A DNA stretch of 64,000 bases. Origin: JBPCNH01 sp051001455 (GTDB lineage: Bacteria; Actinomycetota; CADDZG01; WHSQ01). The notes under the pieces are model-generated. The model was not told where the DNA came from and made no database searches. It saw only the letters and a list, made by a program, of their open reading frames with translations. The translations under genes were made by a program, and so were the position numbers. The DNA is taken from positions 62,001 to 126,000 of the forward strand of contig JBPCNH010000004.1 in assembly GCA_051001455.1 (NCBI GenBank). The letters run 5' to 3'. This document shows, piece after piece, positions 25,244-32,983 of the stretch. Every line of letters begins with the position of its first letter. The first letter of the stretch is position 1.

Positions 25244-26278
25244 ATGGACCTACCCGAACTGTTCGTCTACGACGAGGGTGATGAGGACGACGCGGCGAAA
25301 GACCTTGCACAGCAGATAGCAAGGTCGGGGATCGAGTCACCGCTCGTCGTCGCATCGGTCCACGGCGCCCGCCTCGCTGCCGGGATCGAGGGCGTAGGAC
25401 CTCCGGCAACCCCGGTCGGCGCAGCCGACCAAGCGTGGGCCGTAGACCTCGGCACCAGGGCCAAGCAGGCCGGAGCCGATGCCGTGATCGCGGTCGGGGG
25501 GGGCCGCAGCCTCGACCTCGGGAAGCTCGCCGCCGCCCGGGCGGGGCTCATCGTGATCGCCGTCCCCACGCAACTCTCACACGACGGGATCTGTTCCCCC
25601 GTCGCCGTCGTCCCGGGACCCGGCGGGCGCGCCGAGAGCATCGGTGCGATCCCACCCCGCTTCGTGTATCTATCGATACCGACACTGATCGGCGCGCCGG
25701 CTCCGACCGTTGCCGCAGGGATCGGTGATCTCCTCGCCAATCCACTGGCGCTCAGAGACTGGGCGCTCGCAGCCGAGCGCGGCCACGAAGAGGTCGATCC
25801 ACGCGCCTGGGATCTCTCCACCGAAGCATTCACCGCGATCGAGCCCTTCCTCGACGACGATCCCGTCGGCAAGTCCGCGGACCCGGCGTTCCTGCGCACG
25901 CTCGCGAACTCTCTCGTCTTGTCCGGGATGGCGATGATCCAGTCCGGTACGTCGCGTCCTGCCTCCGGCGGTGAGCACGAGATCTCTCATGCCATCGATC
26001 ATCTGCATGGCAGCCGCGCGCTGCACGGCGCCCAGGTCGCCTTCGGGTGCATCTTCTCGGTCGCTCTCTACGGTGAGGACACCACGGCATTCCGACAGAG
26101 GCTGCAGCGATTGGGTCTTCCCGATCATCCGCGGTCCTTGGGCTTCTCCAAGGACGAGGTGGCGCACGTGCTGCTCGAGGCGCCGCAGACGCGCCCGGGT
26201 CGGTTCACCATCCTCGAGGAAGCGAACCTCGATCACGCGGCGGCGACCGCTCTCGTCGAGCGGATCTGGCCCGAATAG
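25244..26278 (+). CDS. Glycerol-1-phosphate dehydrogenase-like iron/zinc alcohol dehydrogenase
   Basis: This 344-residue protein belongs to the dehydroquinate synthase/iron-alcohol dehydrogenase fold. AVGGGRSLDLGKLAA (about 83-97) is the NAD(P) loop. PTQLSHDGICSPVAV is very close to the PTAASHDGIASP segment of archaeal glycerol-1-phosphate dehydrogenases, whose Asp binds the metal. SGGEHEISHAIDHLHG and LHGAQVAFG supply the metal-binding histidines. Such enzymes reduce dihydroxyacetone phosphate to sn-glycerol-1-phosphate; bacterial AraM does the same. The Gln-Leu in place of Ala-Ala before SHDG leaves room for another substrate. It is followed closely by a phosphodiesterase gene. Confidence 0.78.
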   Translation: MDLPELFVYDEGDEDDAAKDLAQQIARSGIESPLVVASVHGARLAAGIEGVGPPATPVGAADQAWAVDLGTRAKQAGADAVIAVGGGRSLDLGKLAAARAGLIVIAVPTQLSHDGICSPVAVVPGPGGRAESIGAIPPRFVYLSIPTLIGAPAPTVAAGIGDLLANPLALRDWALAAERGHEEVDPRAWDLSTEAFTAIEPFLDDDPVGKSADPAFLRTLANSLVLSGMAMIQSGTSRPASGGEHEISHAIDHLHGSRALHGAQVAFGCIFSVALYGEDTTAFRQRLQRLGLPDHPRSLGFSKDEVAHVLLEAPQTRPGRFTILEEANLDHAAATALVERIWPE

Positions 26279-26297
26279 CGGAGTCCGGATTCCTCCT

Positions 26298-26303
26298 TAG
26301 GAT
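26298..26303 (+). promoter_or_regulatory. Leaderless -10 box (TAGGAT) of the phosphodiesterase gene
   Basis: TAGGAT ends six bases before the ATG at 26310. This gives the gene its own promoter inside the operon. Confidence 0.55.
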
Positions 26304-26309
26304 GGCCCG

Positions 26310-27914
26310 ATGAACAAAGCGGTGGTCATCGGATTGGATGGAGCGGCGTGGCACCTTCTCGATCCCATGATCTCGGCGGGGGTGATGCCGAGATTGGGCC
26401 AGCTGCGAGAACGAGGCGCCTCGGGGACCCTCACCTCGACGGTCCCCACCTACACCCCACCCGCGTGGACCTCGGCGGTGACGGGCGTCAACCCCGGGCG
26501 GCACGGCGTCTACGGGTTCCTCGAGGGCAACGCTCAATCGGATCGCCAGGAGCTGATGCACTCCGGCAAGATCAAGGCTCCGACCCTGTGGGAGATCGCC
26601 AACGATCAGGGAGCCCGCGTGGGGGTCTACAACCTGCCGCTCACGTATCCACCGCGCCCTCTCGACGGGTGGATGGTCTCGGGGATGATGACGCCCGGTT
26701 ACGGGGAGCGCTTGAAGGGCTTCGCGTATCCCGAGGCACTCGAGGGAAAGATCCTCGAATGGGCACCGGGATACATCGTCGATGTCTCCGCGAACTACGA
26801 GCAGGACTGGCGTGATGCCTCCCTCGCCGAAAGGGCCCTTGCGTCGATAGAGCAGCGCGAGAAGGTGCTCCGTGGCCTGCTCGACCTTCATCCCATCGAC
26901 GTCCTCTTCACCGTGATGGAAGCTCCCGACAGGCTGCAGCACGTCTATTACCGCTACATGAACCCGAGCGATCCTCTCTACGGGACACCCGAGGGAACCG
27001 GTCTGCGCGACGCGGTGATCCGCTGTTTCGAAGCAACCGACCGCATCATCGGCCTGCTGGAGGACTGGGCCGACGGTGGTGGTGTCCTCGTTTGCTCCGA
27101 TCACGGCTTCACCGCGTGGGAGGTGAGCGTTCATCTGAACGCGTTGCTGCAACAGTGGGGCTATCTGAAGATCAAGCCCGTCGCACGTGCGATGCAGACC
27201 TCTGCCGCGCGCAGCCTCGTCCCGCTCGCCAAGCGTTTCCTTCCGCGCAAGATAGCCCGAGACGCGAAAGGCAAAACCTTCGCTGCGGTGGACTGGACGA
27301 GAACGAAAGCTTTCGCATCGCCGATCCCTCAACAAGGCGTGTTCGTCAATATCGAGGGCCGCGAACGGTTCGGGTGCGTTCCCCCGGCGGAGCTAGAGAG
27401 CATCAAAGACGACCTGATCGCCAGGTTCACCGAGCTGAGAGCACCCGATGGCGAGCCGATCACCGACAAGGTGTGGCGTTCGGAGGAGGTCTTCCACGGA
27501 GAGGCAAGCGCCGGCGCGCCGGATATCTTGCCGGTGTTGCGTGATCACCGCTACGAGCTCGACGACGAGCTCTTCCACCGCAAACCCTTCACCGATCTTC
27601 GCCACCTGCCCCGGGGGGTCCACCATCCCGACGGGATCGTGATCGTGTCGGGGCCGGGAACCAGGTCCGGTTCCGAGGTCGGCGGCTCGGTCATGGACGT
27701 GATGCCCACCCTCCTGTACCAGGCTGGGCTCGGCGTTCCGGCCGGCCTCGACGGCCGGGTCATGTCCGAGGCCTTCGATGACGCCCATCTGGAGGCGCGC
27801 CCGGTGAAAGAGGCCGCGGCGCTGACCTCCAGCTCCAAGGACGAGGACTCGCCGTACTCCCAAGAGGAAGAAGCTTTGATCGAGGAATCCCTCCGAGGCC
27901 TCGGCTACCTCTAA
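26310..27914 (+). CDS. Alkaline phosphatase-superfamily phosphodiesterase (NPP-type), copy 1
   Basis: The 534-residue protein begins with the metal-binding segment VVIGLDGAAWHLLDP. It has the nucleophile motif TPPAWTSAVTGVNPGRHG, with Thr in the position of the active nucleophile of nucleotide pyrophosphatase/phosphodiesterases, and the second metal site VLVCSDHGFTAW. No signal peptide is seen, so it probably acts in the cytoplasm. It ends with EESLRGLGYL, a tail shared by the two related proteins at 31361 and 37620. It is clearly paralogous to the 31361 gene along its whole length. Hydrolysis or transfer on a phospho-polyol or nucleotide-linked intermediate of the surface polymer is likely. 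Confidence 0.82.
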   Translation: MNKAVVIGLDGAAWHLLDPMISAGVMPRLGQLRERGASGTLTSTVPTYTPPAWTSAVTGVNPGRHGVYGFLEGNAQSDRQELMHSGKIKAPTLWEIANDQGARVGVYNLPLTYPPRPLDGWMVSGMMTPGYGERLKGFAYPEALEGKILEWAPGYIVDVSANYEQDWRDASLAERALASIEQREKVLRGLLDLHPIDVLFTVMEAPDRLQHVYYRYMNPSDPLYGTPEGTGLRDAVIRCFEATDRIIGLLEDWADGGGVLVCSDHGFTAWEVSVHLNALLQQWGYLKIKPVARAMQTSAARSLVPLAKRFLPRKIARDAKGKTFAAVDWTRTKAFASPIPQQGVFVNIEGRERFGCVPPAELESIKDDLIARFTELRAPDGEPITDKVWRSEEVFHGEASAGAPDILPVLRDHRYELDDELFHRKPFTDLRHLPRGVHHPDGIVIVSGPGTRSGSEVGGSVMDVMPTLLYQAGLGVPAGLDGRVMSEAFDDAHLEARPVKEAAALTSSSKDEDSPYSQEEEALIEESLRGLGYL

Positions 27915-27993
27915 CCGCTTCTCCCTTTTCTATACGGCTGTCTCAGAGCCGGAATCGCGGGCGGCGAGTCGGCCGTTTTTCCTCTTCGGGCGC

Positions 27994-28023
27994 TTGACTT
28001 CTCGAACGTATGTTCGATATAGT
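27994..28023 (+). promoter_or_regulatory. Promoter of the DUF222/HNH gene with LexA box in its spacer
   Basis: A near-consensus -35 TTGACT (27994-27999) and -10 TATAGT (28018-28023) are 18 bases apart. The spacer contains TCGAACGTATGTTCGA (28002-28017), a perfect match to the actinobacterial SOS consensus TCGAAC-N4-GTTCGA. LexA bound here would block RNA polymerase, so the gene should be induced by DNA damage. The rest of 27915-28072 holds no gene that I can see. Confidence 0.85.
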
Positions 28024-28072
28024 TGAGGCCTCGGGCCGCGCAACCTGGGACCACCGCTGGGAGTGAGCAGCA

Positions 28073-29176
28073 CTGGCACCTGCAGACCTCGTCGCCTCTC
28101 TGGATGAGGAATTCGTAACCATCGGGGCCCGTCAACGACGGGCGCTCGCCACGATCTCCGAGCTCGACCGCCGGCACGTCTGGAAGGACTCCGGCTGCCG
28201 GGACATGGCGCAGTGGGTCTCGGGCCGCTACGGCGCCTCTCGCTACAAGGCGCAGCGGATGATCGAGGCCGGCCATTCCTTGAAGTCCCTCCCCCGCATC
28301 TCCTCTGCCCTCGGGACGGGACGGCTCGACCTCGACCGCGTGCTCGAGCTGGCGCGCCTCGCCACCCCCGAGACGGAGCGACAGCTGATCTCGTGGGCGC
28401 GCCGGGTGACGCCGCAGTGGATCCGCCACAAGGCCGACCTCGAGCGGCGGGAGGCTGCGCGGGAAGCCAAGCGCGCCGACCGGGGACGCTTCCTGCAGTG
28501 GAGCTGGGAAGGCGACACGACCTTGTCGGTCTACGGGTCGCTGACCGCGGAGCAGGGTGCCGCGTTCGTCAAGGCGATCGACAAGGCTGCCGACGAGGTC
28601 CCGGTGTCTCCGGTCGACGACCCGGCCAACATCGAAGCCCGGCGCGCCGATGCGCTCACGATGCTCGTGGCGGGGGCGTCTGCCGGTGCCGGAGAGTCCG
28701 ATCACGCCACCGTGCTGGTGCACGTTCCTCTGGAAGCGCTCACGAGCAAGACCCGCTGCGCAGAGATCGCCGGGCTCGACGTTGCGCTCCATCCATCGGT
28801 AACCAAGCGGCTGTGCTGCGACGCACGCATCCAGCCGGTGATCACAGGAGAAGGCGGCAAGACGGTGGCGATGGGGACCGAGTCCTACCAGGTTCCGCGC
28901 TGGCTGCGCCGTGCTGTACTGCATCGGGACGAATATCGCTGCACGCATCCGGGATGCCACATGAAGCGCTTCGTGGATGTGCACCACATAGTGGTGTGGC
29001 CGCTAGGCCCGACCGAGCTCGACAACCTAGTCACTGTGTGCCGTTTCCATCACAAGCTGGTGCACGAGCACAACTGGCGGGTCCGCCTGATCCATGGAGT
29101 CGTGAGGTGGTTCCGGCCCAACGGCGATCCCTACGACCCGGCGCCGGTGCTGGCGCGCGCCGGTCCGTCCGGATAG
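28073..29176 (+). CDS. DUF222 (13E12-type) HNH endonuclease
   Basis: The C-terminal HNH domain is intact: LHRDEYRCTHPGCHMKRFVD, then VHHIVVWPLGPTELDNL and CRFHHKLVHE, giving the cysteine pair and the catalytic His. Upstream lies the helical DUF222 domain typical of actinobacterial 13E12 repeat proteins. An ATG at 28205 gives 323 residues but cuts into DUF222. The open frame extends to a TGA at 28064, and the only good start there is CTG 28073 after GGGAGTGAG, giving 367 residues. The promoter carries a perfect LexA box. The DNA target is unknown; these proteins are often thought to be mobile or DNA-damage-linked nucleases. Confidence 0.88.
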   Translation: MAPADLVASLDEEFVTIGARQRRALATISELDRRHVWKDSGCRDMAQWVSGRYGASRYKAQRMIEAGHSLKSLPRISSALGTGRLDLDRVLELARLATPETERQLISWARRVTPQWIRHKADLERREAAREAKRADRGRFLQWSWEGDTTLSVYGSLTAEQGAAFVKAIDKAADEVPVSPVDDPANIEARRADALTMLVAGASAGAGESDHATVLVHVPLEALTSKTRCAEIAGLDVALHPSVTKRLCCDARIQPVITGEGGKTVAMGTESYQVPRWLRRAVLHRDEYRCTHPGCHMKRFVDVHHIVVWPLGPTELDNLVTVCRFHHKLVHEHNWRVRLIHGVVRWFRPNGDPYDPAPVLARAGPSG

Positions 29177-29208
29177 CCGATCCGGAATCTCAGAACGAGT
29201 GAAGGCGA

Positions 29209-29222
29209 ACCGGTTAACCGGT
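29209..29222. repeat. 14-bp perfect palindrome ACCGGTTAACCGGT
   Basis: It lies in the 225-bp gap between the HNH gene and the sugar transferase gene. It could be a regulator site or a short symmetric structure; no U-tract follows. Elsewhere in this gap I see only a possible -10 (TATCAT at 29352-29357) and AAGGAG before the TTG start at 29402. Confidence 0.4.
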
Positions 29223-29401
29223 CCCTCGTCTTCGGTGATTCGACGGGGGCGGCCGCCGGGTCGTGCATCGCGCGGGCGGCCACCGATCGCAACAGCTGTC
29301 AAGCGGATCCTTGTACACGGAAGCAAATCGAGCCATCGGTCGTCGTCGCTCTATCATCAGGACTCCAAGCATCGAACGGCCTGACGGCCGAAGGAGAAGA
29401 A

Positions 29402-30859
29402 TTGGCTCAAGCCGCCGAAGTGGTGCACAGGACACCCGCACCCGGACCTAACAAGTTGCAACGCCAGAGCACAAAGCGCATCCTGCTTCGCCTCATGGTC
29501 GACGGCATGGCCATCTCCGCGGCGCTCTTCATAGCCTCGATCCTCCGGTTCGAGTTCGGGGGTGAAGCACCCGCCGCGGCCATCAGCTACACCGGCATCA
29601 CCGTTCTGGCCACTCCGGTCTGGCTGTTCCTGTTCTGGGCCTACGGACTCTACGAACCGCGCCAGGTGCTGAGTCCCGTCAACGAGTTCAAACAGGTGTT
29701 CCACGGTGTGTTCGCCGGTACCGCGCTGCTGTTCGTCGCCGACTCGATCTTCAGACTGAACCTCGCCCGGGGGTGGGCGCTCTCGGTGCTCGGTCTCGGG
29801 CTCATCATGGTCGGTGGAGAACGGTTGATCGTTCGCAAGATGCTCCATTACCTGCGACGCAGGGGCGGGGACGTCACCCGCACGATCGTGCTCGGCGCCA
29901 ACCATGAAGCCCGCACGATCGCGAAGACACTGGAGCGAGAGGGGTGGCTCGGTTACAAGATCCTCGGATTCGTGGACGCCACGCGCTCGGTCGGCGACGA
30001 GGTCGGGGATGGACACCAGATCATCGGCGGCCCGCACGAACTGAAGGAACTCATCGCCCGGGAGAGGGCAGGACTCATCCTCGTCGCCGCGACCGCATTC
30101 GAAGCCGAAGAGCTGAACAAGATGTTCTGGCAGCTGCAGGACGTGGATGTCGATCTACAGATCACCTCCGGGACGATCGATCTCCTCGCTTCGAGGATGA
30201 TCGTGCAGTCGGTTGCCGGCGTCCCTCTGCTGTATGTGAGACGCACAGGCATGGACCGCACGCAGATGGCGATGAAGCGGACACTCGACATCTTCGGATC
30301 TGCCATCGGACTGCTCCTGTTGTCCCCATTCCTTCTCGGGTTGGCACTGTGGATCAAGAAAGACTCGTCCGGTGGCGCCTTCTTCAAGCAGGTGCGTTCC
30401 GGACGAGAGGGCGAGACGTTCTTGTGCTGGAAGTTCCGGACGATGGTGGCCGACGCGGAGGAACGGCGCGCCGAGCTCGAACATCTCTCCGAGGGGCCGG
30501 GACTGCTCTTCAAGCTCAAGGAGGATCCACGGGTAACCAAGGCAGGCAAGGTCCTCCGCCGCTACTCGCTCGACGAGCTCCCGCAGTTGTGGAACGTGTT
30601 GAAGGGGGAGATGAGCTTGGTCGGGCCCCGGCCGGCGCTCCCATCCGAGGTCGAGCAATACGACGACTGGGTGCGCAACCGCCTAAGGGTCAAGCCCGGC
30701 ATGACGGGGCTGTGGCAGGTATCTGGGCGCGCCGAGACGACTTTCGACGACTACGTCCGATACGACCTTTTCTACATCCAGAACTGGTCGCTCTCTCTCG
30801 ACCTGTGGATCTTGTGGCGAACGCTGCGAGCGGTAACGGAAGCAGAAGGCGCCCACTGA
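29402..30859 (+). CDS. Polyprenyl-phosphate sugar phosphotransferase (exopolysaccharide priming enzyme)
   Basis: This 485-residue membrane protein has four to five N-terminal helices (about 25-140) and a Rossmann-like CoA-binding_3 domain (TIVLGANHEARTIAKTLE, about 160-260). Another helix is near 300, and the bacterial sugar transferase domain carries FKQVRSGREGETFLCWKFRT, RRYSLDELPQLWNVLKGEMS, LVGPRPALPSE and KPGMTGLWQVSGR. It transfers a sugar-1-phosphate from a UDP-sugar to undecaprenyl phosphate, starting surface-polymer repeat units. The start is TTG 29402 after AAGGAG. It is the clearest marker that this region is an exopolysaccharide or capsule locus. Confidence 0.94.
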   Translation: MAQAAEVVHRTPAPGPNKLQRQSTKRILLRLMVDGMAISAALFIASILRFEFGGEAPAAAISYTGITVLATPVWLFLFWAYGLYEPRQVLSPVNEFKQVFHGVFAGTALLFVADSIFRLNLARGWALSVLGLGLIMVGGERLIVRKMLHYLRRRGGDVTRTIVLGANHEARTIAKTLEREGWLGYKILGFVDATRSVGDEVGDGHQIIGGPHELKELIARERAGLILVAATAFEAEELNKMFWQLQDVDVDLQITSGTIDLLASRMIVQSVAGVPLLYVRRTGMDRTQMAMKRTLDIFGSAIGLLLLSPFLLGLALWIKKDSSGGAFFKQVRSGREGETFLCWKFRTMVADAEERRAELEHLSEGPGLLFKLKEDPRVTKAGKVLRRYSLDELPQLWNVLKGEMSLVGPRPALPSEVEQYDDWVRNRLRVKPGMTGLWQVSGRAETTFDDYVRYDLFYIQNWSLSLDLWILWRTLRAVTEAEGAH

Positions 30860-30890
30860 CCAACCGTCTGCAGAACCGCTGTTCGAGGAG

Positions 30891-30896
30891 TAGATT
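30891..30896 (+). promoter_or_regulatory. Leaderless -10 box (TAGATT) of the ACT-domain gene
   Basis: TAGATT ends six bases before the GTG at 30903; the box also lies 32 bases after the sugar transferase stop. Confidence 0.55.
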
Positions 30897-30902
30897 CTCC
30901 TT

Positions 30903-31283
30903 GTGCTCGAAGAGATCATCGTCACCATGGATGAGACCCGACCGGGACTCCTTGCCGAGATCGGGGAACTACTAGGGCGCTCCGGTGTGAACATCGAGAC
31001 CCTCGCCGCATCCCATTACCTCGAGCGCGGGATCATCCACATCGTGGTGGACGATGGCGACGATGCCGCCGAGGTACTCAAAGCGAACGGATACAAGGTC
31101 GACCAGGTCCGGCCTGTCATGACGGCTACCCTCGACGACCGGCCGGGCGAGTTCGGAAGCTACTGCCGGCGACTGAGCAACGCGGGCGTCGACATCTCGG
31201 CGGTCTACGTCGCGCATAAGGGCGAGGGCGAGACCCAGCTGATCTTCGCAGTGGACGACATCACTGCAGCTCAACAAGCCTGA
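30903..31283 (+). CDS. Tandem ACT-domain protein
   Basis: The 126-residue protein consists of two ACT-like units: residues about 3-65 (IIVTMDETRPGLLAEIGELL, then GVNIETLAASHYLERGIIHI) and about 72-120 (TATLDDRPGEFGSYCRRLSN, then GVDISAVYVAHKGEGETQLI). ACT domains bind amino acids or other small ligands and regulate enzymes. There is no fused catalytic domain, so it may be a free-standing regulator of a partner enzyme. It starts with GTG right after a TAGATT box, with no Shine-Dalgarno sequence. The partner and ligand are unknown. Confidence 0.8.
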   Translation: MLEEIIVTMDETRPGLLAEIGELLGRSGVNIETLAASHYLERGIIHIVVDDGDDAAEVLKANGYKVDQVRPVMTATLDDRPGEFGSYCRRLSNAGVDISAVYVAHKGEGETQLIFAVDDITAAQQA

Positions 31284-31360
31284 GCCCGTCCGACCGGAGA
31301 TAGCGGCAGCCCCGTCCCGACCCTCGATTTGAAGAAGCGTCTAGACGAAGCTCCCCGTCC

Positions 31361-32983
31361 TTACAGGTAACCGAGGTTCCGCAGCGACTCTTCGATCATG
31401 GCTTCCTCGTCCGCGGAATAAGGCGAGGCGGCCGCCCCTTCTCCCGCCAACGGAAGCTCCATCGCCTCGATGACGGGAGGGCCGGCGGTAACCATGGTGC
31501 TCGGCAAGAAGTCAACAAGGACCTTGCCGTCGACCTCCGGGACCTTCAAACCCGCCAGGTACAGGGCCGTCGGCATCACGTCATAGAGCGACGCCGTCAA
31601 ACCGTCCTTGGGTGTGACCCCCGGACCGGCGATGCCGAAGACACCATCCATGTGATGGAAACCGCGCGGCAGGTCACGGTAGTCGTCGAGCACTCCCGGC
31701 GAATAGAGGCCGTCGGACATCTCGTACGAATAGGCGCGGCACACCGGGAAGAGGTCGGGAGCGTCTACCGCCTGCTCTCCGGACATGACCTCCTCGCGCT
31801 TGTAGATGCGGTCGACGACGGGCTTACCGTCGTCGGGGTCGATGTACGCAGAGAACCGGGCGATGATCTCGTCTCGTACCGATTCGTACTCGGCGGGATC
31901 GACGATCCCGTTGGGCTCGCGCCCCTTCAGGTTCACGTAGATGCCCTGTTGGGGGATGGGGGCGGAAAAGGCCCTGGTGCGGGACCAGTCGATCGATCCC
32001 TGCGCCATCCCCTTCGCTTTCTTCCAGACCGATTTGGGCAAGACCTTCTTGGCGCGGCGTCCTAGCTTCCTTAATCCGGCGGACTTCGACGCCGAGCCGG
32101 CGGCGCCTCCCACCGACAGAAGACCCCATTCACGCAACGCCGTGTTCACGTTGACGCTCTTGTCTTTGGGCCCGAACCCGTGGTCGGACATCGTGACGAC
32201 ATAGCCGTCGTCGCCCGCCCAAGCGAGCATGTCGCCGATCATCTCGTCCATCTCATCGAAGAACGTCCAGGCACGCTCCCTGATCGGTGCTGCTTCGGGA
32301 CGGTTGTAGTGCTCCTGGCGGGGATCGATGTACTTGTAGTGGACGTGCATCAAGCGATCGGGGGACTCGATCACCGAAAACAGGATGGGGAGATCGGGAT
32401 ACTGCTCCAGGAGATAAGCCTGCGCCTTGCGCTTGACCGCTAGGTTTCTCGACAGGCGTTCGATGATCGCCGTCGAACGCCAGTCCTCGGCGTAGTCCAC
32501 CTCGATATCGATCTCGTAATGGCCGCCGACCTTCTCCGACAGCTTCGGGCCGAGCTCTGCAGGATGGGTGAAATTCTCCGGCGTGACCCCTCCCCCTTCG
32601 GGAGTGAGCATGCCCGATACGGCGAAACCGTCGACGGCGGGTGCAGGATACGTCATCGGGATATTGAAGAGCCCGATCTGTTTGCCCTGGGCGTTCGCAG
32701 CGTTCCAGATCGCGGGTGCCTGCACGCGATCGAGTCGCACGAGACCACGGTTCCGTTGGACGTTGCCGAGCGTGAACCCGAAGATGCCGTGGCGCCCCGG
32801 GTTGACGCCCGTGAAGATCGACGTCCAGCCCGGCGGGGTGTAGGGAGGAACGGTCGAGGTGAGGATGCCGCTCGCACTGCGCTCGAGGAGCTTGCGGTAG
32901 TTCGGCATGTGACCCGCCTCGAAGGCCGGTTCCAACGTCGAATAGGTGGCCCCGTCGATGCCCAGCAACAGCACCTTGCTCAT
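31361..32983 (-). CDS. Alkaline phosphatase-superfamily phosphodiesterase (NPP-type), copy 2
   Basis: The 540-residue protein is a paralogue of the gene at 26310: LLLGIDGATYSTLEP, the Thr-nucleophile motif TPPGWTSIFTGVNPGRHG, VVTMSDHGFGPKD and a shared DWSRTRAFSAPIPQQGIYVN segment (DWTRTKAFASPIPQQGVFVN in copy 1). It ends EESLRNLGYL. The start is ATG 32983, which overlaps the stop of the CDP-alcohol transferase gene as ATGA; earlier in-frame codons lie inside that gene. Being coupled to a CDP-alcohol phosphotransferase suggests that its substrate is a phosphodiester made by, or competing with, that enzyme. No signal peptide is visible. Confidence 0.82.
   Translation of the reverse strand: MSKVLLLGIDGATYSTLEPAFEAGHMPNYRKLLERSASGILTSTVPPYTPPGWTSIFTGVNPGRHGIFGFTLGNVQRNRGLVRLDRVQAPAIWNAANAQGKQIGLFNIPMTYPAPAVDGFAVSGMLTPEGGGVTPENFTHPAELGPKLSEKVGGHYEIDIEVDYAEDWRSTAIIERLSRNLAVKRKAQAYLLEQYPDLPILFSVIESPDRLMHVHYKYIDPRQEHYNRPEAAPIRERAWTFFDEMDEMIGDMLAWAGDDGYVVTMSDHGFGPKDKSVNVNTALREWGLLSVGGAAGSASKSAGLRKLGRRAKKVLPKSVWKKAKGMAQGSIDWSRTRAFSAPIPQQGIYVNLKGREPNGIVDPAEYESVRDEIIARFSAYIDPDDGKPVVDRIYKREEVMSGEQAVDAPDLFPVCRAYSYEMSDGLYSPGVLDDYRDLPRGFHHMDGVFGIAGPGVTPKDGLTASLYDVMPTALYLAGLKVPEVDGKVLVDFLPSTMVTAGPPVIEAMELPLAGEGAAASPYSADEEAMIEESLRNLGYL

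Noticed and set aside
27911..28987. 358-codon minus-strand frame across the DUF222/HNH gene
   Set aside because: It runs through the LexA-box promoter and opposite the clear HNH domain, and its sequence has no recognisable domain.
29209..29222. ACCGGTTAACCGGT as the terminator of the HNH gene
   Set aside because: There is no loop and no T-run after it; it is kept only as an unexplained palindrome.
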